A stretch of DNA of 64,000 nt from Holothuria scabra. Lineage: Eukaryota > Echinodermata > Holothuroidea > Aspidochirotida > Holothuriidae. The notes under the pieces are model-generated. The model did no database searches. It worked only from the letters and a program-made list of their open reading frames with translations, and had not been told where the DNA came from. The stretch is from the NCBI GenBank assembly GCA_037179385.1, contig CM074195.1:25814087-25878086 (forward strand). The letters run 5' to 3'. Of the stretch, positions 12,599 through 25,800 are shown piece by piece (position 1 is the stretch's first letter; each line of letters opens with the position of its first letter). The translations under genes and the position numbers were made by a program.

Positions 12599-13640
12599 GG
12601 TCTCACGTACCCTGCGTTCGAGGTAACACCGTGTTACCTCGCGCACGAGTAACGTGGGAAAGCGGGTTAACTCGGGGTTGGTGTTTAAATTTCGATCCAC
12701 CTCCGAACGCAGGGTTCTGCGGTTTTAAACAATGTGTTTGTTGTAATAAATCAAGATAACAAATGTTTTACGACACGAGTGACCCGTACTTTCGGATGAG
12801 GGATGCACATCACAACAACAGGCCAAGCAGTTCCGCTGCACTTTGTATATCGCCTATACTAAACGCGCGAGACATTAGTTGGTGTATCGTTATGTGTTGG
12901 TCCTGTATGTTCTAATATAGCCTAGTATTCGTTGCGTAAAAATGTTTCCAATTGTTCCGAACTCTGCGTTCGTGGCCGATCTCCAAAGCGTTATAGCTAC
13001 TCTTTTCTCAACACCAATACGGCCCTCCTCATGACAGTATTATTTTTCTCTATTGCTTGTCGTAATCGATCACATATAAAGATGAAAGTATCCCGATCAA
13101 CCCGAAATTCTCCTTCCACTCCTTAGTATCAATATTTGTCAACATTGTTTCAAACACGGCTGATGTACGTGGCTTAATCCATAGCGATCTTAGTCTAGCA
13201 TTCATTTCTTTTGTGTACAAGCTGAAGCGATGCGAGGTATTGCATTCGACCATTCCTCAGCAGACTGAGACGCCTCCAAAGTAGGAGCCGCTTTGCTGCC
13301 ATTTCTAGATTTTTTTCTCCTTCGACGGCTGATTTCATTTCTTCAAATGTGCATCAAACGAATTAAAGCAAAGCATGAAAAAGGGGGAAGATAATAAGCT
13401 CCCGGTACTTAATTCCATATTGAATGTAGGCGCGTTCAGTGGTGACTGATTCCTGCTTCTTGTTTATCGACAACGGCCGAATTTCGCGCCAAATATTTGA
13501 CCTCGTTACTACGGTACCACAACCCAATCAAACTAACACGGGGTACGTGAGATCACACGCTGGAAAACGCGGTGTTAACCTGTGGTTTTGTCCTTTTGTA
13601 AACACGGGGTAACACCAGCCATCGCGGGGTGCGTGAGACC
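12599..13640. mobile_element. Non-autonomous element with GGTCTCAC terminal inverted repeats
   Basis: The left end GGTCTCACGTACCCTGCG (12599-12616) matches the reverse complement of the right end GGTCTCACGCACCCCGCG (13623-13640) at 16 of 18 positions. The left arm folds on itself: CCTGCGTTCGAGG (12611-12623) pairs with CCTCCGAACGCAGG (12700-12713), and GGTAACACCGTGTTACC (12622-12638) is a perfect hairpin. The right arm repeats the motifs. No transposase ORF and no clear target duplication. Confidence 0.65.
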
Positions 13641-13865
13641 AAGCCTTAGGAAGTGATAAGAAAGATAATAAGAAAGCAAAAATAAATCACTTTTGAAACG
13701 CAATCCTGTCTTTATGGAAATGAATGCCTCCATATGATCCGTTACTCCTTTACGCTTAATTCGTTTAATACTTGGACCATAACACACACTTACGTGTATA
13801 ATTTACACTCACAAACTCAAATTCCCACACATACACGCAAATGGTCGAAATACCTCACACCTTGC

Positions 13866-14114
13866 AGCGCCGCGTGTTTGGTAAAACGGGAAGCGCGTCC
13901 GCCTCTCACGCGAAAGGCCCGGGTTCTATGTCTAGGTCGAGTCAAAGCAGAGACTCTAAAATTGGAACCTTCTGCCATTGTGCGTGATGCTCCGCATAAG
14001 CAATGGAGTAGGGAAAGCAAGCCAGTGAACCATAACTGCAAAAAGACCGTGGCCGGCTCGACTTGAACCAATAGGTTGGAAACTGGGCCGTAAAGCTCCA
14101 TCTAACTAACTAAC
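13866..14114 (+). mobile_element. tRNA-derived SINE
   Basis: The tRNA-like head has a degenerate A box and a B box (GGTTCTATGTC near 13922). The conserved body reads TGCCATTGTGCGTGATGCTC, AGCAATGGAGTAGGGA and GGCCGGCTCGACTTGAACCA. It ends in a (CTAA)n-type tail. Same family as 18940-19179. Confidence 0.8.
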
Positions 14115-14229
14115 ATACCACACAGCTAACGCAAATACCCCTGGTTCTTGATGCGGTTTTTGGTTCCTAATTGCCCGAGACAGGAAAGGAATCTATTCGA
14201 TGGTGATATCATGTGTGGGTTTGTATGTG

Positions 14230-14810
14230 AGTTTATGACACTTCTGATTGTAAACGATATCTCAGGAGAGCAATGGCAGAAAATTTTCATAATTGGTATG
14301 TAGATTTGTAGTGAAAACAGAAAAAACCCTATTGTTAAAGGTCATTTTAGGTGAGAAGAGGTCAAAAACCGAAAACCTTGTTAACACGATATATCAAGGT
14401 AAGGATGACTGACACTCTTCATGTTTGGGTGCATAGATTTGCCTTGCTGGGAAAAAGAACGCTATTGTCTTTGGTGTAGTGTCAAAGGTTATTTGAGGTC
14501 ACCAGGGGTTAAATTACAAAAACATCAAAATGGTTTGAAAACACCGTATCATAAGATGGGAATGACAGGCATTTTTCCAACTTAGTATATTGATTTGTCA
14601 TGTTGAAAAAGGAAATATTGATTTTGTTGGAGGTCTAAGGTCGTTGGAGGTCACTAAGGGTCAAAATCCGAAAACCTCGTGAAGAACCCTCTTGTTTTTA
14701 TGGAGGTGAAAGATCATTTGGGGTCACTATATATAGGAGTCAAAACACGAAAACCTTGTAAACATGCCATCTCAAGAAAGAAATGATTTGAAGATGAGAT
14801 TGCGGCTGTT
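14230..14810 (+). repeat. Degenerate tandem repeat (about four units of 130-170 bp)
   Basis: Each unit repeats 'ggtca..tgaggtcac..gggtcaaaa.ccgaaaacctt' followed by 'atctcaagg.a.gaatgac'. The units are strongly diverged and no coding frame persists. Confidence 0.6.
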
Positions 14811-17275
14811 AGAACTCATTTTTCATGCTATTTAATACATATTTTTGAGTGTTTTGACTTGAGGTGCACTTTTTAGCTCAAAGAGCTGTTTTAGCTATTG
14901 TGATCTTCCACCGTCACTCTATCTGTCTATCTATCATGTCTGTTCACAATTGCCTTCAATGCTCTCATGGGCACATTTGTTGACGAATTGCCATAATGAA
15001 ACTTGGACACATTGGTCATTGGACATAGGGGTACATGCTGTGTTCAAAAAGTTGAGGTCAAATGTCATATAGGAGTCATTAGAGGCTGTTTTGTGAATAT
15101 TTTTTGAAGTGTCACTTCTCCCGCAAATAGTGCACAATGTACTTTAAAGTTGGCCATAATATTCCTCAGCTAGTGGTTGCTGAATCTTGTACTTTACTTG
15201 TTTATCTGAGGTCATTCGAGAATAATAATTTTGATACCTTTTTGACCAATTTTGTGTTACCTCTATTTCTACCAGTCTCACAAATTCAGTGTTTCCCATT
15301 GAACTGAACTCCCTTTAAAACTGTCTGGGTGCAAGATTGTCAATCATGTGAGGTTGATTAGGTTAGTGTTAACGATCTTGTTTGATGCGAACAGTAGTTT
15401 TATTGTGAGTGCATGCAGGGGCTTTGTAGACATGCTCAACTTCAGGAGGATGAATTACAGTACTTGCTAAGTAAGGGTAGAGTCACCTTACACTCTAAAC
15501 TAGACTTGCTTGAGGTAAGGATGAAGAGGGTCAATTATTTTTTTCTTGTGTTCATAGAGGAAGCTCTTGCTTACTGATTGTGTTATCATAGCTCATTAAA
15601 CTTGCTTTCTTCCTTGCTAACTAGACTTCCCGTGCAAAAATAGAAAGCAAGGCAGCAGGGGCTTTACCTTAGAGAAAGGATACTAATTCTTAAAAGTATT
15701 AAGTTCCTTGTCATTTTACCTGAGAGAAATTAGAACATTCTAAATTTTGGGTAGATCTGTTCAAGAAATAACAGTCATGTATGATAAGTACAGTCCCTGT
15801 AGTGATGAGGATATTACTGCTACGGGAGTAATTTTCTTCAAGTTGGTACTGGAAGTCATCCCTGTGCATTAATTCAACAGGTCTGAGCCATCAGCACCAA
15901 TGGTGCTCTAGTTTGTGGTTTTGAAAACACAAAAAGGTTCGTTATACCTTATCCATTCCATCAATAAGAACGAATGTCCTGTTTTATCTAGGGTCTAGAG
16001 AAGAAAGAGGTGTGTTCATGACAGTGTCATAGAACTATATTTATTTGCAGAAGGAGTTTGTTGGTGAATTAAAACTTTAACTATAAAAATATACGGTACT
16101 GATGCGAAATGTCAGAGCGCTCCGATCTTGGCCATTAATTAACAAAAAGCGCAGTTTTGGTGTTATTTCAACATGCAGCACCATTGCGCATCTAGGCCAT
16201 ATGAACTTGGCAAAAAAATTCTGAAATACAAGTTGTGGCAAACATGATATTTCCCCTCAGTCTCCCCAGTCTCCCCTCCTATCCAGGGAAGGGTTCGGGG
16301 ATGTTTAACCCTCCCATTTTGATTTTCTAGGATTTTTTCATTTCGTATGATGTATGGCTTATGTTTCCCGTCATGCTTGTTGAAAGTTAATTTCAATTAC
16401 AACAATCAAGACCGTCGCGACCAGCCATGTGGGGTGTCTTAACCCGCCCCCTTCCCCCAACTTCGTCAGAGCTACCATAACTGGAAAATTTGAAATTCTA
16501 ACTGGGTTTTCTCATATGCGATCTAGAACGTTTTTTTCTACTGAGCGTTTGTCGACCTTTTCAACTAGAACAAGCGCCGTAGTCTTTTCTCACGTTTCAC
16601 TACATAATTTAGCATCATAGAGTCCTGTTTTTAAGAGTCCTCCACAGGTTTCAAAATTTTTTAACGCGCTATGCGCTCTTCAGTCTCATAGATGTATTAA
16701 TTATCAATGGCATCTCAAACATACCTAAATTATGCATCAGCATAGCCCAATTATGATTGCAGGCGCGGATCCAAGAGGGGGATTTTACGGTCTCAGCCCT
16801 CCCTTTTTCGCCACAAGAACAATGAAACACTAGGGAAATCAGCAGTGCGACTCCGCCACTGTCTCTGGCTTGTTACTGGCCCAGTAGAGAGACTGACATT
16901 AAATTAACCCTCCCGGCCAATAAAAGATGTTGCAAAGGGCGCAACAATAATCGTAGCGCAAACAGTCCTCTTGTTGTCGGGGATAATATTGTCAACATAG
17001 ACAATAAAAAGAGTTTATAAAGAAACCAAAATAGCTTCCACAACATTTTTCAAAATCATTTGAAGAGAACATTCAGGTTAAAATAAAATAAAATTGTTTA
17101 ACAGTGGTAATGGTTTAAGAGTTTTAATGAACAATTTCCATTTTGCTTTTCTTCAAGTGACCATTTCCATGATAAACGGCTATTTCTGACAGTGCACGAT
17201 AATCGATAATCCCATGAAAATGCTTATTGCTATACTTCCGTGGTCTCAAAAGCCAGAAAATTGCATCAAATAAGC
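14811..17275. other. Intergenic, no recognised gene
   Basis: Opens with a block (14874-15180) that looks like a continuation of the preceding repeat ('gccataatgaaacttggaca'). The rest has only short random ORFs. CAGGCGCGGATCC (16760) and GACTCCGCCACTG (16859) could bound a roughly 100-bp hAT-like relic, but no target duplication is seen. Confidence 0.4.
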
Positions 17276-17579
17276 TTAAAGGGACAATCCTCTCACCCCA
17301 AACTACACTTCTAGTATAGGGTAACAGAAACTCTCAATTGGCTCAGCCTTTTGATTGACTACTAATTCAAACAATGCAGAGTACCAAAACTTATATTTCA
17401 GAGAACGAACTGTTCTGATAGTGTTTTGATTATACACATTGAGCTTTCTATATTCACCCTGAAGGAATAAAATGAGATTGTGTCTGGATGAGGGTGAATG
17501 TTAGACAATTGTGGGAGGGGCTTAATTAAGAAGGTTAAGAGAATTGGTACTGTTTGGGATGAGAAAATTGGGCCTTTAA
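17276..17579 (-). mobile_element. MITE-A, full length
   Basis: Begins TTAAAGGGACAATCCTCTCA and ends AATTGGGCCTTTAA, in reverse orientation to the 2892 copy, with a collinear interior of about 304 bp. No ORF. Confidence 0.85.
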
Positions 17580-17941
17580 GTTAGGCTACTTTCGAATTCG
17601 GTATCCAGAGAGCCAAGTAGACCTCTTGTCTTGGCTATTTCTTTAAATGTACTTAAACAATCAGCTGTTTCAGAGTGGTCTCATGGTGTAAATTACGTCA
17701 ATTAATGTTTCTTCGAGTTCTTATCTTGATTCCCAGATGCCAAAAAAGTACACCTAGAGGTGGTTACTTTCCATAACATTTTCCCTCTGTAAGATTGCTT
17801 GCTATTTCGCTCTTGCAGGTTAAATCGTTATCTTCACAAAGTAACCCATTATTACATTTAAATCTTGAATCGAGAACTGAAAATAAAACACAAAATATAA
17901 TTACTGCCTTCCTACTAGAATGCGAAAGAGAGGGATAGAAA

Positions 17942-18461
17942 CAGGGCGTCCGCAGGTAGGGGCAAGGGGGGGGGGGACTTGCCCTCCCCTGGAAAACAAA
18001 AAACCTGAAAATTCGAAGAAAGCCGCATAAGCAAAAAGACGAAGAAAAATTAACATCAATATGTCTTAACAGTTCACTCAGTATTTTCCCTATTTATATG
18101 TGGTAAATATGTTTTAGAAATTGTCATTTCCAGCTATCGGAGAGGCATTTTGGGCCAAAATTTTCTTTCGTTCCGCCCCAACTCATGGTGGGGCGGAACC
18201 TTTCCCCCTAACAGAATTTAGCCCCCCCCCCTAATTTCCTTCCGCGGAGGCCCATGGATAAGAAATTTAAACAATTGTTTTAATAGAAAAAAATGCTGAG
18301 GATAAATGTCATAGTAGTCTTCTACCATGTGCGGAAAATCAAATGGAAAGTCTGAAAAGCCGTGGCTTCTATCATGCTGAGGCTCAGTGTATTTACTACT
18401 TCGAAGAACCCCTGCAGACTATTTTCGCTCCTCCGACCGAAATCCCTAGCTCCGCCACTGG
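17942..18461 (+). mobile_element. Candidate hAT-like element inserted next to SINE sequence
   Basis: Left CAGGGCGTCCGCAGG and right end CTAGCTCCGCCACTG (reverse complement CAGTGGCGGAGCTAG) resemble the CAG..GGCG termini elsewhere in the window. The interior shares the 'aactcatggtggggcgg' and 'ttttgggccaaaattttct' blocks. No convincing 8-bp duplication, so the boundaries are uncertain. Confidence 0.4.
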
Positions 18462-18573
18462 CAGAGAGCTGGAAAAAGCTGGAAAAAAGGACGTGGTCGG
18501 CTCGACTTCAATGAACCAAATAGTTGGAAACAGTGTCGCAAAACTCCATCTAACTAACTACTAACTGCGCAGA
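18462..18573 (+). mobile_element. SINE 3' fragment
   Basis: Contains GGTCGGCTCGACTTCAATGA, AGTTGGAAACAGTGTCGCAA and the CTAACTAACTACTAAC tail. The head is missing. Confidence 0.7.
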
Positions 18574-18939
18574 CACATAGCAGGTAAAGTTAAAAAGAAT
18601 AAGGAATTTGTCTCGTCACTTCATTTGCAGATCGATTTTGTCGTAGGATTATTAAACTGTCTCCATGAAGGTTTTGAATGCAAGTTTTGACATTAGTGCG
18701 CAAGCCTTTACTGGTCGTCATTCGTGTAAAAACATGCTGTCAACATAGAAAATTTTGCATCTCATCCGTTTTCCAAAAGCAAAACTTTTCCAATGTCCCC
18801 TCTGCTTGACCTCTTCCCCATGATAGTGATCTATGGATCATTGCACCCCCTCTATTGCCATTCATGGATACGGATACGCTCATTGCAGGGACGGCCCAGG
18901 CTGCCAGGTGGAGCGGAACAGGCGAATAGTCCTTCTATT

Positions 18940-19179
18940 GTTCGTTTGGTCTAACGGTAGAGCATCCGCCTAGGTTCGATTCCCAGGTCGAGTCATACTA
19001 AAGACTCTATAAAAATGGAACCTACTGCCGTTGTGCAAGATGCTCAGCATAAGCAATGGAGTAGGGACGGAAACAAGCCAACGAGCCACAACTGGATAAA
19101 AGGTCGTGGCCGGCTAGACTTGAACCAATAGGTTGGAAACTGGGCCGTAAAACCACATCCAACTATAACTAACTAACTG
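18940..19179 (+). mobile_element. tRNA-derived SINE, best-preserved head
   Basis: A-box-like TGGTCTAACGGTAGAGC (18948 on) and B box GGTTCGATTCC (18973-18983) give an internal RNA polymerase III promoter. The family body and CTAACTAACT tail follow. The head lacks a complete cloverleaf, so it is not a functional tRNA gene. Confidence 0.85.
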
Positions 19180-19842
19180 TTATTGTTCGTTTTCGCTGGG
19201 GGAAAACATTCTTAAGCACTACCGTAGCATTTCCTCAAGACTTAAGATTCGGACTGAAGTATACAAACAGTCGGGCAGCTTTCAATTCTCAAACAATTAG
19301 ACATGCTTTTAATCACACAGAAAACTCTTAAGCGTGCCCGAATTCTTTCAAAAATTCGTCCGAAAATGGTTTAAAAAGCATCATAATTATGGTCAAGGCA
19401 ATTCTTTCATGAAAGTCCAATACATAAAACTTACTTGGCCACACTTTCTGTTAACAGATAAAAAATCAATGATTCCTCAGCTTCACTTCACAGTTTTGGC
19501 ATCATTGTGCCCCAAATGTTAGAATATTGTCGGGCAGAAGTTGCAAAAAGCTGTAGGGTGCTTTTCACCCCCAGGTCGCACAGAAACGTCCGAGTGTCCC
19601 CGGTTGTATACAGAACCAACAGCTTCGGCCAGAAAAATTGTGTTAAACTTTATCTGGTAATTTTCTGCTCGTATTGCAATTTATGATTTATTATTGAAGT
19701 AAACATTTTACTACAAACGGAAGTGTAAAAGAAAAACGGCTCAGAGAAACTTACAAGAAGTGGCGTAGGCGGGATGTCTCTAAAGGGGGAAATGAAGTAC
19801 GCTGAGGGATCGCTGGCCTGGGGGAGGAAAAATTAAGGAAAA

Positions 19843-19923
19843 CTATGACCCAGGTGGGAACCGAACCGGCAACGCTTAGATCACAAGTCAAATGCCCTAA
19901 CCAACTGACCAAAAGGCCACCAC
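19843..19923 (-). mobile_element. tRNA-related head (SINE or tRNA relic)
   Basis: The minus strand reads TTGGTCAGTTGGTTAGGGCA then, about 20 nt later, CCGGTTCGGTTCCCACC. These are A- and B-box-like motifs at tRNA spacing. No SINE body was recognised next to it. Confidence 0.5.
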
Positions 19924-19957
19924 GCTCTCTAAGTGACCAAGTCGACTCTTGAGAAAA

Positions 19958-20034
19958 AATGAATGAATGAATGATGAATGAATGAATGAATGAATGAATG
20001 AATGAATGAATGAATGAATGAATGAATGAATGAA

Positions 20035-20077
<43 letters not shown>

Positions 20078-20080
20078 ATG
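19958..20080. repeat. Tetranucleotide microsatellite (AATG)n(AATA)n
   Basis: About 60 bp of GAAT units pass into about 60 bp of AATA units. It directly abuts the 3' end of the - strand LINE-1 copy. Confidence 0.95.
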
Positions 20081-22744
20081 ACTAACTATTTTTTTCCTTG
20101 TCTCGTTTATTGATCATTCTTTGGTACAACAATATAAATCTATTATTTACACAACGTTTTCAAAACAAAGCAGGGATAGAACATAAATGACTTCATAACA
20201 TAATCAATTAGTGAACATTTCCTTGAAAAGTGTCATACGAGATACATTTCCGGCCTTGCTTAAAATATAGTATTCAACATTTAGGTAATACTTAAATTTA
20301 TAGGAAAAAGCTATGGCCTCTGGGATATTATTATTAATCTTGCAGTTAAAAATGTAGTACTTTCCATGTAAAATAAAAAAATTATTGGATGCTTAGCATC
20401 TTCAAACTTCCAAAACTTAATATTTTTAAAATCAACTTCAAAAGGAGTTCTCAAACAGAGGTTACCTATTTCTGACCAAAAATTTTTAACATAATCACAT
20501 TCCCAAAAAAGATGTTCTAAAGTCTCATTATCATTATAACAGAAAGTACATCGAGGGTTTTCTTTTACCTTTATCTTATATAAAAAATCATTAACACCAA
20601 GTATTCTTTGCAGAAAACGGAATTGAAAATAATGTAATTTCGTATCTCTCACAGCAATATAAGGTAACAGAAAAATTTGGTTCCAATCATACACTTCATT
20701 ATCAGTGTTCTGCCATTTAAAAATTACCTTTGGGTCTTGTGATTTCTCCTTAACTAAATAATTATATACATATTTTGTGATCTTTGGTAAAGAAATGGCT
20801 TTCGTGAGCCGTTGCTCATTTTCATTTTGAATATGAACGCAATTGATGTTCTCTTTCCAGGACGACGGGATTGCAGCATGGATACCAAAATAGAGAGTGA
20901 ATGGAAAATGATTCAAATCATATTTTGTACAAAAAGTAATGTATTCCAAAGCATTACCATTTTCGTCAAAAAAGTGATATAATTTAAAAACATTCTTACT
21001 CTTTAGAATGTTTGAAAAAATAATCCCGTTGTCGATTTTAATAAAAGAGTTGTTCAAGACACTCTGGTTTCCATAAAAATTTCTATCTGGAGATCTAAAA
21101 TTAAAATCTGACCATGCACAACAGACATCACGAATAAAGACATTTGAAATATTGATATCTTTTTTGGAAAAATTGCATTCAAAAAGAAAACCCTTACCAT
21201 ACTTATTAAGTTCTTCGTCAAACAAAACCTTCCACAAGCTATCATTTCCATCAAGATAAAGCTTAACCCACTTACATTTTAAACTTATAGCAAATGACCT
21301 TATATCAACCATATTTAACCCACCTTTAGATTTACTATTAATTAAAACATTTCTCTTAACTTTGTCGGGTTTTTTCGACCAGATAAAACTGTAGAAAAGG
21401 CCCTCCAGATCCTTAAAATATTGATCGCTTGGATTTGGTAAAACAGAAAAAAGATAAACTAGTTGAGAAATAAGAAAAGTTTTAATGAGGACAATTTTTC
21501 CAATAGGAGTAAGGTCCTGGGAGGACCAGAGATTGATTATTTTTTTTACTCGAGATAATTTGGGAACATAGTTCAGTTGAAAAAAATCATCATGATGATG
21601 CGTGAATGAAATACCAAGATACTTAACTGGTTCCTGGCTAATGACAGAATCAAATTTTTCGAAATAGGGGGGTGGGGAAGAGAAAAGAGGGCCGAGAGGG
21701 AAGAGACAAGACTTGTCTAAATTTACATTAAGACCAGACGCTTTACAAAACTTTTCAAGAACACGCACTGTTTCATTAATATCATTCAATGATCCATCAG
21801 TAATAATAACTGTGTCGTCTGCATATAGAGATTTTAAAAGCCGAATTTGAGATAACAATTCCATGAAAACTTAAAATGGATTTAATCATAGCTGTGAAAA
21901 TCTCGGCACATGTTATAAATAAGTAAGGACTAAGAGGGCATCCCTGACGCACACCCCTTGAAATCCTTAAATATTCAGTAAGGAAACCATTATTTACCAC
22001 ACACGATGAAGTATTATTGTATAGCGTTCGAACCCAAAATCTAAAATCATTACCAAAATTAAAATAAGCAAGAGTATTTTGAACAAATCTCCAGTCAAGT
22101 CGATCAAACGCTTTCTCGTCATCTAGGAAAATAAGTGCACCAGGGATATTATGATCACTACAATAACTGATAAGGTCAAGAATTAATCTAACATTTTCCC
22201 CAATAAAGCGGCCTTTTAAGAATCCGGTTTGTTCTGGATCTATTAAATCAGTGAGCACAGTTTTCAAACGTATGGCCAGACACTTGGCAGCAATTTTGTA
22301 GTCAACGTTTAGTAGGGCGATTGGACGCCAATTCTTTATAAAGCGGTTGTCTTTATTTTCTTTTGAAATGAGCGTTAAACAAGCTCTACCTTGCTCATCA
22401 GAAATAAAGCCTGATTTAAAGGCATAGTTAAAAGAATTTACAACAAGTGGGCCGACCTCTTCCCATAATACACGGTAAAATTCAACAGGGATTCCATCGG
22501 AGCCTGGAGATTTGTTCAAGGGCATTGAGAATAATGAGCGACGACATTCCTCGAGAGTGAGAAAGCCCCTCACAGCTCTTGGACTGATCCTCAGACAGTT
22601 TGGAGTGCAAAATATCTAAATTATTAAAAAAATCGTCCGACTGGACATCATGGTCTTTAGTATAAAGATCCTTATAGAAATTTTTAATAGTTTCTAAAAT
22701 TTCCTCAGTACCTGCAACAGTTGTATTGTTATCTAAAATTAACT
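20081..22744 (-). mobile_element. LINE copy 1: 5'-truncated L1/Tx1-like element
   Basis: Minus-strand copy starting inside the linker before the RT domain and running through RT, the zinc-knuckle C-terminus and a short 3' UTR. The 3' terminus (minus strand) reads AATAAACGAGACAAGGAAAA just before the microsatellite. It is bounded on both sides by tetranucleotide repeats. Confidence 0.85.
20311..22573 (-). pseudogene. LINE copy 1 ORF2 (reverse transcriptase), frameshifted
   Basis: Two overlapping frames make up the protein. The upstream frame (22573-21797) has NKSPGSDG, RPIALLNVDYK, QTGFLKGRFIGEN, DDEKAFDRLDW and RGVRQGCPLSPYLF. The downstream frame (21864-20311) resumes at the catalytic YADD. 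The frameshift falls around 21820-21845, immediately before YADD. The C-terminal CX2CX8HX4C knuckle is CTFCYNDNETLEHLFWEC. DDEKAFD in place of the DFEKAFD of copies 2 and 3 is a small oddity. The copy is not functional as it stands. Confidence 0.85.
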
Positions 22745-22748
22745 AAAA

Positions 22749-22783
<35 letters not shown>

Positions 22784-22840
22784 ATTAATTAATTAATTAA
22801 TTAATAAATAAATTAATTAATAAATAAATGAATGAATGAA
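22745..22840. repeat. Tetranucleotide microsatellite (AATA)n(AATT)n(AATG)n
   Basis: Lies exactly between the 5' truncation point of LINE copy 1 and the 3' end of LINE copy 2. Confidence 0.95.
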
Positions 22841-25800
22841 TTTTTTTTCCATCCTCTTTTATTCAGTGTTTGCATCGAATATGGTACACGTTAACAGAAC
22901 AATAATTAACAATTTACAATTCATCTGCATATTAACGAATAGGGATACTATAAACGTACAGTTAGAAATCTCTCCAACAAAAATCAAGCGGTTCGCTTAC
23001 AGAATATACATCGGCTATTTAACTTCCAACACAAGAACCCCACCGATAAAATTCATCAACGTCCCTCTTAAAATTATGGTTATTGAAAAAGGAGCGGACA
23101 GTTTCTAAATGCCAGCTGAAGACTATCATATGTTATTGTGGGACTTACTCTTGAATTTCCGATTTTCTTTTCGACATGTATAATAAATTTAAATTTATAT
23201 AAAAACTCATTTAAGTTGGGTAACTCAAAATTCAGTTTCTTGTTGAACAAATAAAATTTTAGATGAAAAATCCAAAAATTATATGGATGTCTAAAATAAA
23301 ATTTGAAGTGATGTTACATTCCCAAAATAAGTGTTCTATAGATTCGTTCTGTTCTTTACAAAAGGTACAGAGTGGGCTGCCTACGATATTCATACGATAA
23401 AGGCGGGCATTAGTGCCTAGAATACGATGAATGAACCGGTATTGAAAGTAGCGAATCTTGCTTTCTTTGCATGAGGTGAAAGGAATTTTACAAATGGTTT
23501 GCCATTGGGATTGGTTGAACTGAAAAACTTCGTTCCACTTTGAAAAAGCAACAGAAGGTGTAGTGACAGTTTCAATTAATTGCCTATAGATTTAACGGGA
23601 TACATACAAAATATCATGAAGATTATCTGCCAAGTCATTTAAATTTTCATGATTTAACACATCCAGACTTTCAATCCAAACTCTAGGAATAGCGGATAAA
23701 ATACCGTAAAAAACGGTGAAAGGGAAAACATCCAATGAATATTTTTGTTTAAAGGATTCAAAGCTTAGAGGTCTTTTGTTATTGTCATAAAGATCATTAA
23801 CCCTTAAGACACCTTTTGCATACATATAATCGTAAAATACAATGTCATTATTAATTCTTATCGATGAATTATTCCATATTATTTCGTTACCATAATTTTC
23901 TGCTGGATTTCGAAATGAGTATTTGACCATGCAGCACAAACATCGTAAATAAAATGATTATTAATTGCTAAATCTTTCGCCTGGTAATTACAGTGAAATA
24001 ATAATTGTTTCCCATATTTATGCAGGTAAAAATAAAAAAAAGAGTTTCCAGGTAGCAGAAGTATCATCAGTATATCGTTTAACCCATTTGCATTTTAATG
24101 CACAAATAAAAGAAGTAATGTGAGTGGCTCCCAAGCCACCTTGATCTATTGGGCAGATCAAAGTAGTTCTTTTTATTTTATCTGGTTTACCACCCCAGAT
24201 AAAACGGAACAAACAGGTTTCCACTTCTTTAATGAAATTTCTAGGGGGGTCAGGTAGTACTTGAAATAGGAACACTAATTGTGAAAGGGCAAAAGTCTTA
24301 ATAATAGTAATTCTACCTATAGGTGTTAAATCCCTCGTTGACCAAAGATTTAACTTATTTTTAAGGCGAGAAAGCTTGGGGGTGTAATTCAGATGGAATA
24401 AATTATCTCTGTTATTGTCAAAGGTAATACCCAAAACCGTAACAGTGCCAAGAGTCCAAGCAAAATTGAACTCGTCTAGGAAAAGTGGCTTATTACCAGC
24501 TAATGGGCCTAAAGGAAAAATACTAGTTTTTTCATAGTTAACTTTTAAACCGGAGGATTCCTCTAGTAAATGAAAGATTTCGGTTACAGCACGTAAGCTA
24601 TTGCAGGCACCATCGATAAAAATGGTGGTATCATCAGCATATTGGGTTATTCTAATTTCCTTTTCCATAACAGATAATCCTGTTAACAAAGGGGAATCAT
24701 TAATGCTGATAGCCAAAATTTCGGCACATATTATAAAAATGTAAGGGCTAAGGGGACACCCCTGTCTAACGCCTCTAGATATATGAAAATATGGGGATGA
24801 ATAGCCATTATTACAAACGCAAGCTGAAGCGTTGGAATATAGTGTGCGAAGCCACTGAGTAAAACCTTCCTTAAAACCAAAATAGCTAAGGCATTTAAAA
24901 ATAAAAGCCCATTCCAGGCGATCAAAGGCTTTTTCAAAATCTACAAATAGTAAAAAACCAGACACGTTAAAGTCCTGGCAGTAATCGAGACAATCAAGTA
25001 TTAAACGAATATTTTCCCCAATGAATCTGTTTTTAATAAAAACCAGTTTGATTTGAGTTAATAATAGACGGGATTACTTTTTTAAGTCTAGTAGCTAAAG
25101 CCTTTGCGGCAATTTTGTAATCTACGTTTAATAATGATTTAGGTCGGTAGTTCTTGACTAAAGTATGATCTTTCTGTGGCTTCGGAATTCAGGTAATCAC
25201 CCCCCCCCCCCCGCCCCTGCTCGTGTGGAAGTTCAATCTTGTCATAAGAGTAATTAAGAGAATTAAGTACATGATTCCCTATCTTATGCCAGAAAGTCTT
25301 ATAGAACTCAACTGTAAGACCATCACTCCCTGGACTTTTTCCTTTGCTAGAAGAGTTAAGAGCTTCCCAACATTCTTTAAGAGTAAATTTACCTTCACAA
25401 CTCTCAGCCTTCTTTTCGGATAAAGGATTGCTACAACATTTATTACCAAATATAGTAGAAGGATTGCACCCTTCACTAGTATACAAAGATCTATAGAAAG
25501 TTGCCAAAGTACGAATAATTGCTGCACTGTTACAGATATCGGTTCCATCGTCGGACTTAAGTTTGCGAATTACGTTAAAGCTTTTGTTACGACTCTCTAA
25601 ATTTAGGAAGTACTTTATGTGTTTCTCTCTCCTTTCTCGACCCATCGTGCTCTTGATCGTATGATTATACCTTGAACTTTATGATCGTAAATACATTGCA
25701 ATTTCATTCGAGCTTCAGCTAACTTATGGTCATCTTCTGCTAAATTTGATGAATAGTACTTTGGCTCCAAGTGTGAAATTTCCTTAATTAAGTTAGTTTC

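Noticed and set aside
16760..16862. 100-bp hAT-like relic (CAGGCGCGGATCC ... CTCCGCCACTG)
   Set aside because: The terminal match is weak and no 8-bp duplication is visible.
18940..19000. Possible tRNA gene
   Set aside because: A and B boxes are present, but there is no full cloverleaf or acceptor stem, and the sequence is shared with SINE copies.
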